Shown piece by piece: positions 18,020 to 28,263 of a stretch of 64,000 nt of DNA. The translations under genes and the position numbers were made by a program. Source of the DNA: Onion yellows phytoplasma OY-M (lineage in GTDB: Bacteria > Bacillota_I > Bacilli_A > Acholeplasmatales > Acholeplasmataceae); contig AP006628.2 of the NCBI GenBank assembly GCA_000009845.1, positions 466,302-530,301 on the forward strand, in the 5' to 3' direction. The notes below the pieces were generated by a model that was not told the DNA's origin, did no database searches, and was given only the letters and a program-made list of their open reading frames with translations. Within the stretch, counting starts at the first letter, position 1, and each line of letters opens with the position of its first letter.

Positions 18020-18469
18020 ATGAAACATACTCAAAATAAAAAAGAATCACGGTTATTACGAATTGAAGTGATGAAATTATTATATCAATATGATTTTTAC
18101 CAAAATAATTTGACTTTGTCACAAACAAATCCCAATCCCATTTTTACTTTTTTTCAAAAAATCATCACCAATCTTAAATTTATTGATGAAATCATCACAA
18201 AAAGTTTATATGATTATAAAATAAATCGCCTTAACAAAGTAGACAGAGCAATCATTCGCTTAGCTACTTATGAATTGTTAGAAACAAACATTTCTCATGC
18301 CATTATAATCGACGAGGCAATAGAACTTACCAAACAATTCTGCAATTTAAACGATGAAAAACAACATAAATTCAACAATAAATTATTAGATCAAATATAT
18401 CAACAATTACAAATGTATAAAAAAACTTATTACCTAATTGAATTGAAAAACTACCCAAATAATAAATAA
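18020..18469 (+). CDS. nusB: NusB, transcription antitermination factor
   Basis: This 149-residue all-helical protein binds boxA RNA with NusE/S10 and supports rRNA transcription. Features: SRLLRIEVMKLLYQYDF at the N-terminus, KVDRAIIRLATYELLE (about 75-90, the conserved core) and SHAIIIDEAIELTKQF. The start is 6 bp behind sodA. The C-terminus carries an extra lysine/tyrosine/asparagine-rich tail. No regulatory sequence of its own is seen, so it depends on the sodA promoter. Confidence 0.93.
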   Translation: MKHTQNKKESRLLRIEVMKLLYQYDFYQNNLTLSQTNPNPIFTFFQKIITNLKFIDEIITKSLYDYKINRLNKVDRAIIRLATYELLETNISHAIIIDEAIELTKQFCNLNDEKQHKFNNKLLDQIYQQLQMYKKTYYLIELKNYPNNK

Positions 18470-18475
18470 TTTTTT

Positions 18476-18507
18476 AAAGACTTTTCTAATTGAAAGGTCT
18501 TTTTTTA
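18476..18507 (+). terminator. terminator after nusB
   Basis: Stem AAAGACTTTTC/GAAAGGTCTTT with a 5-base loop, then a T run. Confidence 0.8.
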
Positions 18508-18910
18508 TTTTATTTGATAGCATACCTTAAATAATTATGAAAAATTTACAATAATTCTATACCAAAAAAATAAAAACAACAACAATAAAATAATTAACAT
18601 CTCAGCAAAAACAAAACACCAATTTTAGATTGTTTTAAAAAAATTTTAAAATAACAAGTTTAGTAAAAATTCTTTTTTCTTTAGAAAGCATAATTAATGG
18701 CTCATTTTTATAATAATTTTTTTGATTTGATAACAGTAGCAAAAAACAAACTTGCCAAATTAAAAAAATATAGATATCCTCCTTAAATCTTTTTAATTAC
18801 AGAAACATTCAAAAAACTTTAGCTTGAGCAGTTAAAAAAAATACAATAAAATAATTATTTAATATTCATTTAACCCTATTATTTTATTTTTTATTAAGGA
18901 AACAAACATT
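18508..18910. other. 400-bp AT-rich spacer
   Basis: It contains only AT-rich sequence. A 29-codon frame at 18696-18785 (starts MAHFYNNFFDLITVA) has no convincing ribosome site. No repeat or clear promoter was seen, though the next gene must start transcription here. Confidence 0.45.
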
Positions 18911-19726
18911 TTGAATATTAAATTATTTAATCAAAAATATAAATTAGTGTCCTTTTTATGTGTTATTTCATCAATAATATTAGTATTATTGTTATTAATA
19001 TTAAGTTTACAAAAAAGACATTCAACCTTTAGATCATCAGAAAAAATACAATTAACTAATAACCAAACCCAAAAACCCAATCAACAAAATTTCGTCAAAA
19101 CTCCCAATTTGACAAAACCAAAAACACAAGAATTACAACAAGAAAAAGAAACACTACCTCTTTATATTCAAACAGTAAATGACAAAACACATTATCATTT
19201 TATAGTGCCTGATAGTGAATTTATGCAAGATGGCACACTTAAAAATTCTGAAACCCATGTTTATATGGAAAATCTAAAACCTACTTTAATGCATAAAATT
19301 ATCTACAAAATACAACCTCAATATGATGGTTGGGTAGCTTGTTTCCCTTCATTTAATGGACAAGATCTTGCAGGCGCTTTTTTATATAGCGTTATGACAG
19401 GAATCAAAACTCCTCCTTTAGATTTAGTAGGGATTTATTTTGAATCTCCTTTTGATAAGTTTGATATTAGTGATTGGAACAAATACACTTTAGATGATAT
19501 TTTACAAATGAAAAATGAAAGCCAAAATATTTATTTTTTTTGGAGAAGCCCAAAAATGACTAACATTTACAAAAAATATCATTTATTTAAACCAGGTAAG
19601 GAAAAATACCATCCTACACTTAACAAACCTATAAGTCCTCAAAATGCCTTAATGCTTACCGAAGAATTTATAGATAAATTCATCCCCAATTCACCTTCAA
19701 AAAAATCCAAAGAAACTGAACAATAA
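18911..19726 (+). CDS. membrane-anchored extracellular protein (hypothetical)
   Basis: This 271-residue protein starts at TTG 18911, with AAGGA 10 bases upstream; no better start exists. Residues about 12-34 (LVSFLCVISSIILVLLLLIL) form a signal anchor. A short polar N/K/T/Q linker (40-85) follows, then a globular domain (about 90-265) with aromatic-rich segments such as MHKIIYKIQPQYDGWVACFP. That domain resembles no family I recognise. The predicted location is outside the cell, tethered to the membrane, hence possibly in contact with the host. It stands alone between terminators. Confidence 0.65.
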   Translation: MNIKLFNQKYKLVSFLCVISSIILVLLLLILSLQKRHSTFRSSEKIQLTNNQTQKPNQQNFVKTPNLTKPKTQELQQEKETLPLYIQTVNDKTHYHFIVPDSEFMQDGTLKNSETHVYMENLKPTLMHKIIYKIQPQYDGWVACFPSFNGQDLAGAFLYSVMTGIKTPPLDLVGIYFESPFDKFDISDWNKYTLDDILQMKNESQNIYFFWRSPKMTNIYKKYHLFKPGKEKYHPTLNKPISPQNALMLTEEFIDKFIPNSPSKKSKETEQ

Positions 19727-19798
19727 ATTATTTAGTTAGTTCCAATACTTTTCAAAATATTTAAAACTTGCCATATTTTCAAATTAAAAACAAATTCA

Positions 19799-19823
19799 GA
19801 TCGACTTTAAGTTGGTCTTTTTT
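19799..19823 (+). terminator. terminator after the anchored protein
   Basis: GATCGAC/GTTGGTC stem (two G-T pairs) with a TTTAA loop, followed by six Ts. Confidence 0.6.
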
Positions 19824-20257
19824 GCTAATTATTTATTATAATTTTGCTTGCTATACTACTTATTTATTCTTATTTTATAATTTTTTTGTCAAAATAAAAA
19901 TGTGATTTAATTGGATTTTAACATAATTTATAACTTTAATAACTTTAAAATTACAAAAAAACACTAATTTTGCACCTAGAAACTATTTTTTTGTTATAAT
20001 AACTTTTGAATTAGATATTAAATAATTTAACTTTACAATGATTTATAATAGTTATTTTAAAAAACTTAAAAAAGAATAAAACAACCTTAACAAACTACCA
20101 AACCCAATAACCAAAAAAATAATAACTATAAAATATCATTTCACAATTAAAAACCAATAAAAATCAAAAAATTAATTCTACCAAGCACAAACCACATTAA
20201 AACCCACAAAAACAAACTAAAACCAACCAACCAAAATATAAAGGAAATAAACAAAAA
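19824..20257. other. lepA upstream region
   Basis: 434 bp of AT-rich sequence. It holds an extended -10 (TGTTATAAT, 19992-20000) with a possible -35 TTGCAC at 19970, about 250 bp before lepA, implying a long leader. The leader is A/C-rich with few Ts. No RNA structure or gene was recognised. Confidence 0.5.
19992..20000 (+). promoter_or_regulatory. extended -10 promoter for lepA
   Basis: TGTTATAAT, with TTGCAC 19 bp upstream as a possible -35. Confidence 0.45.
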
Positions 20258-22075
20258 ATGAACATAGAACAATTAAAAGAAAGGCAAAAACGCATACGTA
20301 ATTTTTCCATTATCGCCCACATTGACCACGGTAAATCAACTTTGGCCGACCGTATTTTAGAATTTACAGGCACAATTGACAAAAGAATAATGAAAGAACA
20401 AATTTTGGATTCCATGGACTTAGAACGCGAGCGCGGAATTACTATTAAATTAAATGCTGTAGAAATTAACTACAAGTCCAAAGATGGCAAAAATTATATT
20501 ATGCATTTGATTGACACACCCGGACACGTTGATTTTAGTTATGAAGTATCGCGTTCTTTGGCAGCTTGCGAAGGTGCTATTTTAATTATTGATGCTGCCC
20601 AAGGCATTCAAGCCCAAACTCTTGCCAACGTTTATTTAGCTGTTGATAACAATTTAACCCTTATTCCTGTTTTGAATAAAGTGGATTTGCCAAGCGCAGA
20701 TGTTCCTAAAGTTAAAGAAGAAATTAAAGAAACTTTGGGACTTGACCCTGAACAAGCCTTAATTGCAAGTGGAAAAACAGGGCTTGGAGTCATTGATATT
20801 TTGGAACAAATAGTAACTAGAATATCACCTCCTCAAGGAGACATTCAAAAGCCCTTGCAAGCCTTAATTTTTGATTCTTATTTTGATTCTTATAAAGGAG
20901 TTGTGCCTTCCATTAGAATCGTCAATGGCACAGTTAAAAAAGGCGATCAAATTCGTTTTATGGCAAGTAATAGTGTTTATGAAGTAGTTGAAGTAGGAGT
21001 TTATAATCCCAAACAAATTGTAAAAGATTTTTTGGCACCAGGTGATGTAGGTTATCTTACTGCTGCTATTAAAAGTATTAATCATGTAAGAGTTGGAGAC
21101 ACCATTACTTCGCAAACCAATCAAGCTTTGCTACCTTTACCGGGATACAAACAAATGAATTCAGTAGTTTTTTGTGGACTTTATCCTGTCGAAACCAATA
21201 AATATGACATCCTTAAAGAAGCTTTGGAAAAACTAAAACTCAACGATTCTTCCTTAATTTTTGAACCTGAAAGTTCTAATGCTTTGGGACTTGGTTTTAG
21301 AACTGGGTTTTTGGGACTTTTGCATATGGAAATTATTCAAGAAAGAATTAGTCGCGAATTTGGAGTAGAAGTAATTGCTACTGCTCCTTCTGTTATTTAT
21401 CATGTTTATTCTATCAAAGGAGAAAAACTTTTAGTTGATAATCCTTCCAAACTTCCATCCACTCAAATGATTGACCGCATTGAAGAACCCTTCATTAAAG
21501 CTACTATTATGTGTCCTGAAATCTATATTGGTAAAGTAATGGAGCTTTCCCAAAACAAAAGAGGAGCCCTTCAAAATATTGAATATATTGATAGCCAAAG
21601 AGTAATGATTAATTATTTGCTGCCTTTTTCAGAAATTATTTATAGTTATTTTGATAAGTTAAAATCATTAACCAAAGGCTATGCTTCTTTTGATTATGAA
21701 ATAGATAAATATCGTGTTTCTAAATTACAAAAAATGGATATTTTATTAAATGGAGAAATTGTTGATGCTCTATCTTTAATTGTTCATCATGATTTTGCCT
21801 ATGAAAGAGGAAAGGCTATTTGTGAGACTTTAAAAGAATTTATTCCTAAACAAATGTTTGAAATTCCTATTCAAGCAGCTTTGGGTAAAAAAATTATTGC
21901 CAGACAAACTATCAAAGCTATGCGTAAAGATGTAACAGCTAAACTTTATGGAGGCGATGTTACTCGTAAAAAGAAATTATTAGAGAAACAAAAAAAAGGT
22001 AAAAAGAAAATGAAAACATTAGGAAAAGTTCAATTACCCCAAAAAGCCTTTCTTGCTATTCTTGCTACTAAATAA
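20258..22075 (+). CDS. lepA: LepA / elongation factor 4
   Basis: This 605-residue ribosome-associated GTPase acts on stalled or mistranslocated ribosomes. GTPase motifs: G1 AHIDHGKST (21-29), G2 region [10 protein letters not shown]3 DTPGHVDF and G4 NKVDLP. The EF4-specific C-terminal domain, with a basic tip ([31 protein letters not shown]), distinguishes it from EF-G. Length is typical. The ribosome site AAAGGAAA lies before ATG 20258. A strong terminator follows. Confidence 0.97.
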   Translation: MNIEQLKERQKRIRNFSIIAHIDHGKSTLADRILEFTGTIDKRIMKEQILDSMDLERERGITIKLNAVEINYKSKDGKNYIMHLIDTPGHVDFSYEVSRSLAACEGAILIIDAAQGIQAQTLANVYLAVDNNLTLIPVLNKVDLPSADVPKVKEEIKETLGLDPEQALIASGKTGLGVIDILEQIVTRISPPQGDIQKPLQALIFDSYFDSYKGVVPSIRIVNGTVKKGDQIRFMASNSVYEVVEVGVYNPKQIVKDFLAPGDVGYLTAAIKSINHVRVGDTITSQTNQALLPLPGYKQMNSVVFCGLYPVETNKYDILKEALEKLKLNDSSLIFEPESSNALGLGFRTGFLGLLHMEIIQERISREFGVEVIATAPSVIYHVYSIKGEKLLVDNPSKLPSTQMIDRIEEPFIKATIMCPEIYIGKVMELSQNKRGALQNIEYIDSQRVMINYLLPFSEIIYSYFDKLKSLTKGYASFDYEIDKYRVSKLQKMDILLNGEIVDALSLIVHHDFAYERGKAICETLKEFIPKQMFEIPIQAALGKKIIARQTIKAMRKDVTAKLYGGDVTRKKKLLEKQKKGKKKMKTLGKVQLPQKAFLAILATK

Positions 22076-22107
22076 TTATTTGTTTCAAAGATATAAAAGA
22101 ATATTGA

Positions 22108-22138
22108 AAAAACTCCTTATATATTATAAGGAGTTTTT
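22108..22138. terminator. bidirectional terminator lepA / 136-residue gene
   Basis: A perfect 13-bp stem AAAAACTCCTTAT/ATAAGGAGTTTTT with loop ATATT. T runs on both strands serve two convergent genes. Confidence 0.85.
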
Positions 22139-22173
22139 GTTTTATTTATTGTTGACATTTATATTTATTTTTG

Positions 22174-22584
22174 TTATTTTTTGGGGGTATTTGTATTATT
22201 TTTGGATTGGTTATTTTTACCATTAGGAGCAATTTGTGGTTTTGAATATATTTTACTTAAAATGAATTGGCTAAATGTTCTTCCTTTCATACTATCTACA
22301 CCCATCAAAAAAAACGAGCAAAAAACAAATGGAAGGGATAAAAGTGAACATATCCAAAAAAATAATTTCATCATAATAAGAAAATTTTTCATTAAAGGGT
22401 GTAATGTGGTATTTTGTTTTAAAATACTATCTATATGAAATGAAATAAACCCCGAAGATAACAAAATTACCAAAAAGAAAAGGAAATTAAAAATATTTCT
22501 AATTTGAGTTTTCCAAAAATCTATTTGCTTTCTTCCTTGTTTATCTAATTCTGGTTTAAAAATAATAAATTTGATTCTAAACAT
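22174..22584 (-). CDS. two-helix membrane protein (hypothetical)
   Basis: This is a 136-residue protein. It has a basic amphipathic N-terminus (about 1-28), transmembrane helix 1 (about 30-50, IFNFLFFLVILLSSGFISF), helix 2 (about 68-95, MMKLFFWICSLLSLPFVFC) and a polar asparagine/lysine-rich C-terminal tail. No catalytic or transport motif was seen. It has its own promoter candidate (22755-22763) and shares a bidirectional terminator with lepA, so it behaves as a single-gene unit. Function unknown. Confidence 0.65.
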   Translation of the reverse strand: MFRIKFIIFKPELDKQGRKQIDFWKTQIRNIFNFLFFLVILLSSGFISFHIDSILKQNTTLHPLMKNFLIMMKLFFWICSLLSLPFVFCSFFLMGVDSMKGRTFSQFILSKIYSKPQIAPNGKNNQSKNNTNTPKK

Positions 22585-22754
22585 TTACTTGCCTCTTTTC
22601 TTTTTATAATATTATAATGATTTTAAAAATAAATATTTATATTATATCAAGTTTTTTAAGTTAATATTTTGATGATGAAATGCAATAAACGAATTAAAAA
22701 TACTTATTTCAACGTTTTTATGCTTTTATATGCTCCTCTTTAATTGTGTATTTT

Positions 22755-22763
22755 ATTATAACA
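22755..22763 (-). promoter_or_regulatory. extended -10 promoter for the 136-residue gene
   Basis: Minus strand TGTTATAAT about 170 bp upstream of the ATG; no clear -35. It lies in the 307-bp spacer (22585-22891) before tldD, which otherwise shows only AT-rich sequence. Confidence 0.4.
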
Positions 22764-22894
22764 TATAAAAACAAACAAATTAACAAAACAATAATAAATT
22801 CATTTGGAAAACTTTTATATAATATGCTTAAAAAGCTTAAAAAAATGATAAAATAAAAGAGATTTACAAACAATATAAAGGAGAATATTATTTG

Positions 22895-24274
22895 ATGTTA
22901 AATAAAGAAGATATTCAAAAAATTCTAAATTTATCTTTAGATAAGGGAGCTGATTTTGCAGAATTATTTTTTGAAAATGCTTATTCTCATACCCTTAAAG
23001 TAATTGGCAAAGATGTAGTTTCTGCTGATACTTCTAATACTTTTGGAGTAGGAATTCGCTTATTAAAAGGCTTTGATGAAGTTTATGGATATACCAATAA
23101 AACTGATTATCAAAATGTTTTATCCTTGCTTTTAAAATTAAAAAAATCTTTTCAAGGAAAAGCAAATAAAGTTATTGCCTTGCAAACCGAAAAACCCCTA
23201 AAAAATACTATCCAAAAACCTTATAACAGCATGACTCAAGAACAAAAAGCCCAAAAATTACTTAAATTATCGGCTATTATTCAAAATTATGATCCTCAAA
23301 TTATTCAATCCATCACCTCTTTAAGCCAAAAAGAACAACATGTTTTAATTGCTAATACTTTAGGAGTTTATCAAAATGACACACGCAATTATATTAGATG
23401 TGGGCTTGTAGGAGTTGCACAAAGAGGACAAGAAATGCAAGAAGCCTTTGAAGGTCCTGGACGCGCAATGGGATTGGAATTCTTGGATGTAATTGATTTA
23501 GAAACAATTGCCAAACAAGTAGCAAAACAAGCAGTTGCTTTATTAGATGCTAAATTTTTAAAACCTCAAACTATGCCAGTTGTAATTAATCATGGTTTTG
23601 GAGGCGTTATTTTCCATGAGGCTTGCGGACATCCCCTTGAAGCTACTGCAGTTGCTAAAGGCCTTTCTCCTTTTTGTAATAAATTAAATCAAAAAGTTGC
23701 TTCTGAAGTTGTAACTGCTTATGATGATGGAACTATTAAAGCGTCTTGGGGCAGTCTTAATTTTGATGACGAGGGAAATCCCACCCAAAAAAATCTTTTA
23801 ATTGAAAAAGGTATCCTTAAAGGTTATTTAATTGATTTTAGAAACGGACGCAAAATGAAGATGCAATCTACCGGTTCTTCACGTAGACAATCTTATAAAT
23901 ACTCTCCTACTTCGCGCATGAATTCCACCTACATCGAAAAAGGCACAGAAACGCCCGAACAAATTATTGCAGATACTCCTTACGGTCTTTATGCTAAAAG
24001 TCTAGGTGGTGGAACAGTTGTTCCTGCTACTGGAGAATTTAATTTTGTAGTTAATGAAGGCTATTTAATCGAAAATGGTAAATTAACAACCCATGTTAAA
24101 GGAGCGATGTTAATCGGTCATGGAGCAGATATTTTATTTAAAATTGACCGTGTTGCCAATGATTTAGTTTTAGGTCAAGGAATGTGTGGTTCTTGTTCTG
24201 GTTCTCTACCAGTTGATGTAGGACAACCCACTATTAGAGTAAAAGAAATGATTGTAGGAGGAAATCAAAAATGA
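22895..24274 (+). CDS. tldD: TldD, metalloprotease subunit
   Basis: This protein of about 459 residues carries the TldD zinc motif HEACGH (HExxxH) in GGVIFHEACGHPLEATA, near residue 247. TldD pairs with TldE to form a hollow protease that trims unfolded peptides; in other bacteria it matures ribosomal peptides or degrades antitoxins. The C-terminal domain with GMCGSCSGSLPVDVGQPTIR is family-typical. AAAGGAG precedes both TTG 22892 and ATG 22895; I prefer ATG. It overlaps tldE by 4 bp (ATGA), so equal translation of the two subunits is expected. Confidence 0.93.
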   Translation: MLNKEDIQKILNLSLDKGADFAELFFENAYSHTLKVIGKDVVSADTSNTFGVGIRLLKGFDEVYGYTNKTDYQNVLSLLLKLKKSFQGKANKVIALQTEKPLKNTIQKPYNSMTQEQKAQKLLKLSAIIQNYDPQIIQSITSLSQKEQHVLIANTLGVYQNDTRNYIRCGLVGVAQRGQEMQEAFEGPGRAMGLEFLDVIDLETIAKQVAKQAVALLDAKFLKPQTMPVVINHGFGGVIFHEACGHPLEATAVAKGLSPFCNKLNQKVASEVVTAYDDGTIKASWGSLNFDDEGNPTQKNLLIEKGILKGYLIDFRNGRKMKMQSTGSSRRQSYKYSPTSRMNSTYIEKGTETPEQIIADTPYGLYAKSLGGGTVVPATGEFNFVVNEGYLIENGKLTTHVKGAMLIGHGADILFKIDRVANDLVLGQGMCGSCSGSLPVDVGQPTIRVKEMIVGGNQK

Positions 24275-25647
24275 TAAACGACGTAACAAAAACCCCAAAA
24301 CTCCAAAGCCAAACCACTCACACAAACCCCACTCCTAACAATTATCAAAAATGGTTAGAAAAAGGAATGCAACAAGGTTTTGAAGCATTAGAAATTGCAA
24401 TTCATGAAAGTCAAACTTTTAAACTATCTTTGGATAAAGGCAAAATAGATGCTTGTGTTTGGAGCGATGTTGCTTCTGCAGTTATAAGAGGTATTTTTGC
24501 CAATAAAAAAACTTCTATTGCTTTAGAACAATTAACTGGCAGCGCTTTTGATAATGCCTTTGAAACCCTCAAAGAAAATTGCCAAACAATTACTTCTAAA
24601 GAACCTGCTCTTATTTTTGAAGGATCTTCCAGTTATCCTGAAGTATTGGAAAATAACTTTGATTTTGGGCAAGTTCCATTAGAACAAAAACAAAGTTTGT
24701 TGTTGCAGTTAGAAAAAACAATGTTGCAAAGTTCCCATTTGCAAGCTACTAATGGCATTATTTACCAAGAATTTTATCATAAAAAAACATTATTAAATTC
24801 CAAAGGGCTCAATTTATCGCACCAAAACAGCTTTGCTTATTTGTATGCTTCTGCGGTTTTTCAAAAAGAAGGCGAAATTGAAAGTTATGGCAAAAGTATT
24901 TTAGCTAAGGATTTTGTAACCTTCAATCCTGTTAAATTAGGTACTGAAATTGTTGAGATGGGCGAAAAAAAATTAGGAGCTAAATCTTTGGTATCTCAAA
25001 AATATCCAGTTGTTTTTTCTAATGAAATGTTTGCAGACCTTTTGGAAAGTTTCAGCGATATTTTTACTGGTACAAGTGCTTATCGCAACTTAACTAAATT
25101 AAAAGATAAAGTTAATTGTTTAATTGCTTCTGAAAAAGTTAGTATTATTGATGATCCTTTAAACGATGGGGCTTATTTTAAAGAAAAATTTGATGATGAA
25201 GGAGTAGCTTGCCAAACCAAACCCATTATTACTAAAGGAGTTTTTCAAGGATTTATCCACAACTTAAAAACTGCTCGCATTTTTAAACAAGCTCCAACTG
25301 GAAACGGTTTTGATGGCAGTACTTCTATGATTAATTGTTATTTGGTGCCTGGCAAAAAAAGTTTTTCAGAAATGATTGAACCTATTCAAAATGGTATTTA
25401 TATTACTGATTTAGTAGGGATGCATGCAGGAATTAAAACTGTTAGTGGAGATTTTAGCCTACAAGCTAGTGGTTTTAGAATTGAAAAAGGTAAAGTTACA
25501 ACTCCTGTTAAAATGATTGTTGTTTCTGGTAATTTTTTTGATATTCTTAAAAATGTAGACACCATTGCTAATGATTTTGAATTTCAAACTTCAGGATTTG
25601 GTAGTTCTAGCGTTTATGTAGGGGATTTAAATATTGGAGGAAAGTAA
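24271..25647 (+). CDS. pmbA: TldE (PmbA), partner subunit of TldD
   Basis: This 458-residue homologue of TldD lacks the HExxxH metal motif, as TldE does. The conserved C-terminal stretch (YITDLVGMHAGIKTVSGDFSLQA, then GFGSSSVYVGDLNIGGK) places it in the PmbA/TldE branch. It shapes the chamber of the heterodimer. It is translationally coupled to tldD through ATGA. The first 25 residues, rich in T, N and P, are low-complexity and probably disordered. A bidirectional terminator follows. Confidence 0.92.
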   Translation: MINDVTKTPKLQSQTTHTNPTPNNYQKWLEKGMQQGFEALEIAIHESQTFKLSLDKGKIDACVWSDVASAVIRGIFANKKTSIALEQLTGSAFDNAFETLKENCQTITSKEPALIFEGSSSYPEVLENNFDFGQVPLEQKQSLLLQLEKTMLQSSHLQATNGIIYQEFYHKKTLLNSKGLNLSHQNSFAYLYASAVFQKEGEIESYGKSILAKDFVTFNPVKLGTEIVEMGEKKLGAKSLVSQKYPVVFSNEMFADLLESFSDIFTGTSAYRNLTKLKDKVNCLIASEKVSIIDDPLNDGAYFKEKFDDEGVACQTKPIITKGVFQGFIHNLKTARIFKQAPTGNGFDGSTSMINCYLVPGKKSFSEMIEPIQNGIYITDLVGMHAGIKTVSGDFSLQASGFRIEKGKVTTPVKMIVVSGNFFDILKNVDTIANDFEFQTSGFGSSSVYVGDLNIGGK

Positions 25648-25761
25648 ATTTTTCTTTGTAAATGATTTTTTGCCCCTTTATTCTTTTGTAATTTTTATCG
25701 AAAAAAATAAATATTAAATAATAATTGAAGTTTTGAAAACTTTTTAATTATGTATAAAAAC

Positions 25762-25792
25762 AAAAAACACCATCTTAAAGATGGTGTTTTTT
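25762..25792. terminator. bidirectional terminator pmbA / lon
   Basis: Stem AAAAAACACCATC/GATGGTGTTTTTT with loop TTAAA; a T run on each strand between convergent genes. Confidence 0.85.
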
Positions 25793-25801
25793 ATATCTTA
25801 A

Positions 25802-28177
25802 TCAAACAAATACTTGCGAAAAAACATCAGAAATGTTTGATACAGGAATAATATTTAATTTAGTTCTTACTTCTTCAGGAATATCTTCAATATCTTTGAT
25901 ATTTTCTTGAGGAATAAAAATAGTGTCAAGACCGCTACGATTAGCAGCAATAGCTTTTTCTTTTAAGCCTCCGATAGCTAAAATATTGCCTCGTAAAGTA
26001 ATTTCTCCTGTCATTCCCAAACCTTTTTTAACATATTTTTGCGTAATTGCAGAGACAAGGGAAGTAGCAATAGTAATTCCAGCTGAAGGACCATCTTTAG
26101 GAATGGCTGTTTCTGGAAGATGAATGTGAAAATCGTTTTCTGCAAAAATATTGGCATCAATTCCTAAATTTTGACAGTTAGCTTTGATGAAACTTAAAGC
26201 AGTATAAGCACTTTCTTTAAGGACTTCTCCTAATTTACCTGTAAGGACTAATTGTCCTTTACCTTTGTAATAAGTAACTTCTACTGGAAGCAAATCGCCT
26301 CCAAAATAAGTATAGGCAAGTCCGTTAGTGGAGCCTATTTTTTCTTTTTGTTCATCTAAAAGATGTAGGTATTTTTCTTTACCTAAGTATTTAGTAACGT
26401 TTTGAGGAGTAATAATTACTTGTTCTTTTTTGGTAATTAAACATTCTTTAACTGTTTTTCTAGCTAGTTCTGCAAGGATTCTATCTAACTCTCTTACTCC
26501 TGCTTCTTTGGTGTAATGTCTAATTAAATAAAGGATAGTATCATTGTCAATAACTAAATTTGTGTCAGTGATTCCGTGATTTTTGAGTTGTTTTTTTAAA
26601 AGATATTTAGAAGCGATGTTAATTTTATCTTTTTCAGTGTAAGAACTTACTTCGATAATTTCCATACGGTCTTTTAAAGCTTCGGGAACATTGTCAAGGT
26701 AATTGGCAGTGGTGATAAATAATACTTGGGATAAATCAAATGGTTCGGATAAAAAATGATCCATAAAATTAATATTTTGTTGTGGGTCAAGGACTTCTAA
26801 TAAAGCTGATGCAGGATCAAAGTTATAATTGGCTACTAGTTTGTCAATTTCGTCTAATAAAAAGACAGGATTAATTGTTTTGACGTCTCTAATGCCTGCA
26901 AGAATGCGTCCAGGCATAGCTCCAATATAAGTTCTTCTGTGGCCTCTAATTTCTGATTCTTCTTTTAAACCGCCTAAGGATTGTCTGACAAATTGGCGTC
27001 CTAAAGCTTTGGCAATAGAAGAAGCAAGTGAGGTTTTCCCCACTCCTGGAGGACCTACAAGACATAAAATATTTTGAGGGTTTTTCTTAGTCATTATTTT
27101 GACTGCTGCATATTCTAAAATACGTTCTTTGACTTTTTCAAGTCCGTAATGTTGGTTATTTAAGGTTTTTTCAATGGCAACTAAATCGTTTTCATCTTGG
27201 CTGGTCTTGCCCCAAGGTAATTCCAGTAAAAAATCAAGATAATTTTTAATTACAAAAGATTCTGCCATTAAAGATGATGATGATTGGTAACGTGATAATT
27301 CTTGTAAAGCTTTTTTTTTGATTTCAGGAGGTAAAGGAGTTTTTTTGATTTTATTGCGCAATTCTGCAATTTCTTCTTCCTTTTTGGCTTTTTCCCCTAA
27401 TTCTAGTTGAATCACTTTCATTTTTTCTCTTAAATAAAATTCTTTTTGGTTTTCATCAATACTTTGTTTTACTTTTTCATTGATTTTTTGTTCTAAATCA
27501 AGTCCTATAAGTAAACTTTGGATGTCTTGAAGAATATAAAAAATTCTTTTATTAAGGTGAGCTTCTTTAAGGTATTTATATTTATCTAAATCATCGATTT
27601 TTAAATTAAAAACAATGATATCAGTGATATTTTCTGTTTCTGGTTCTGTTTTGATGATATCTAAAAAATTATTGGTGTTTTGAACAAGCAGTTGAAAAGG
27701 TTTGTCCATAATTTTTTCTATAACTAGCTTGATTAAGGCTTTTTCTTCTTCAACGTTTCCATAAATGGTGTTGACTTTTTCATATGAGGCTTTTAAAAAA
27801 GGTTCTTTTTGCAAAAATTTATCAATTTTTACTCTTTGTAAAATGCGAAATCTCACTTTAAAATCGCCGTGAGGGATTTTTACTTTGGTAATTATTTGTG
27901 CCAATACACCGTAACGTTGAAGGTTAGTTAGTTTGGGTTTGTTGGGTGATAAATCTTTTTGAGTTAAAAGAATAACAAAAGAATTTGCGTTAGTTTCTGA
28001 CTCTTTTAAAGCTTTTAAATAAGAATTGTCTGATACTTCAATACGAAAATCAACATTTGGAATAGGCATTACTTCGCTGATAACTACAACTGGAAGTTGT
28101 TCAGGAATTTCTTGAAAAATATCTTCAAATGCATCCATAGAAAGATCGGATTTTAATTTTTTGTTTTTGGTTTTCAT
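25802..28177 (-). CDS. lon: Lon ATP-dependent protease
   Basis: This 791-residue cytoplasmic AAA+ protease degrades misfolded and regulatory proteins. N-terminal substrate domain (about 28-230); Walker A GPPGVGKT (375-382); Walker B VFLLDEID (438-445); C-terminal serine-lysine protease domain with Ser698 (PKDGPSAG) and Lys741 (GGLKEKA), the canonical 43-residue spacing. All catalytic residues are present. ATG 28177 has AAAGGATG upstream. It lies 86 bp after tig on the same strand, and the two chaperone/protease genes may share a transcript. Confidence 0.97.
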   Translation of the reverse strand: MKTKNKKLKSDLSMDAFEDIFQEIPEQLPVVVISEVMPIPNVDFRIEVSDNSYLKALKESETNANSFVILLTQKDLSPNKPKLTNLQRYGVLAQIITKVKIPHGDFKVRFRILQRVKIDKFLQKEPFLKASYEKVNTIYGNVEEEKALIKLVIEKIMDKPFQLLVQNTNNFLDIIKTEPETENITDIIVFNLKIDDLDKYKYLKEAHLNKRIFYILQDIQSLLIGLDLEQKINEKVKQSIDENQKEFYLREKMKVIQLELGEKAKKEEEIAELRNKIKKTPLPPEIKKKALQELSRYQSSSSLMAESFVIKNYLDFLLELPWGKTSQDENDLVAIEKTLNNQHYGLEKVKERILEYAAVKIMTKKNPQNILCLVGPPGVGKTSLASSIAKALGRQFVRQSLGGLKEESEIRGHRRTYIGAMPGRILAGIRDVKTINPVFLLDEIDKLVANYNFDPASALLEVLDPQQNINFMDHFLSEPFDLSQVLFITTANYLDNVPEALKDRMEIIEVSSYTEKDKINIASKYLLKKQLKNHGITDTNLVIDNDTILYLIRHYTKEAGVRELDRILAELARKTVKECLITKKEQVIITPQNVTKYLGKEKYLHLLDEQKEKIGSTNGLAYTYFGGDLLPVEVTYYKGKGQLVLTGKLGEVLKESAYTALSFIKANCQNLGIDANIFAENDFHIHLPETAIPKDGPSAGITIATSLVSAITQKYVKKGLGMTGEITLRGNILAIGGLKEKAIAANRSGLDTIFIPQENIKDIEDIPEEVRTKLNIIPVSNISDVFSQVFV

Positions 28178-28263
28178 ATATTTTCATCCTTTCGATATTT
28201 TTTTAACTTTTAAACTTTTTCATTTTTAAGTTGTGGAGTGATTTTTTGGTGGGGTGATAAATT

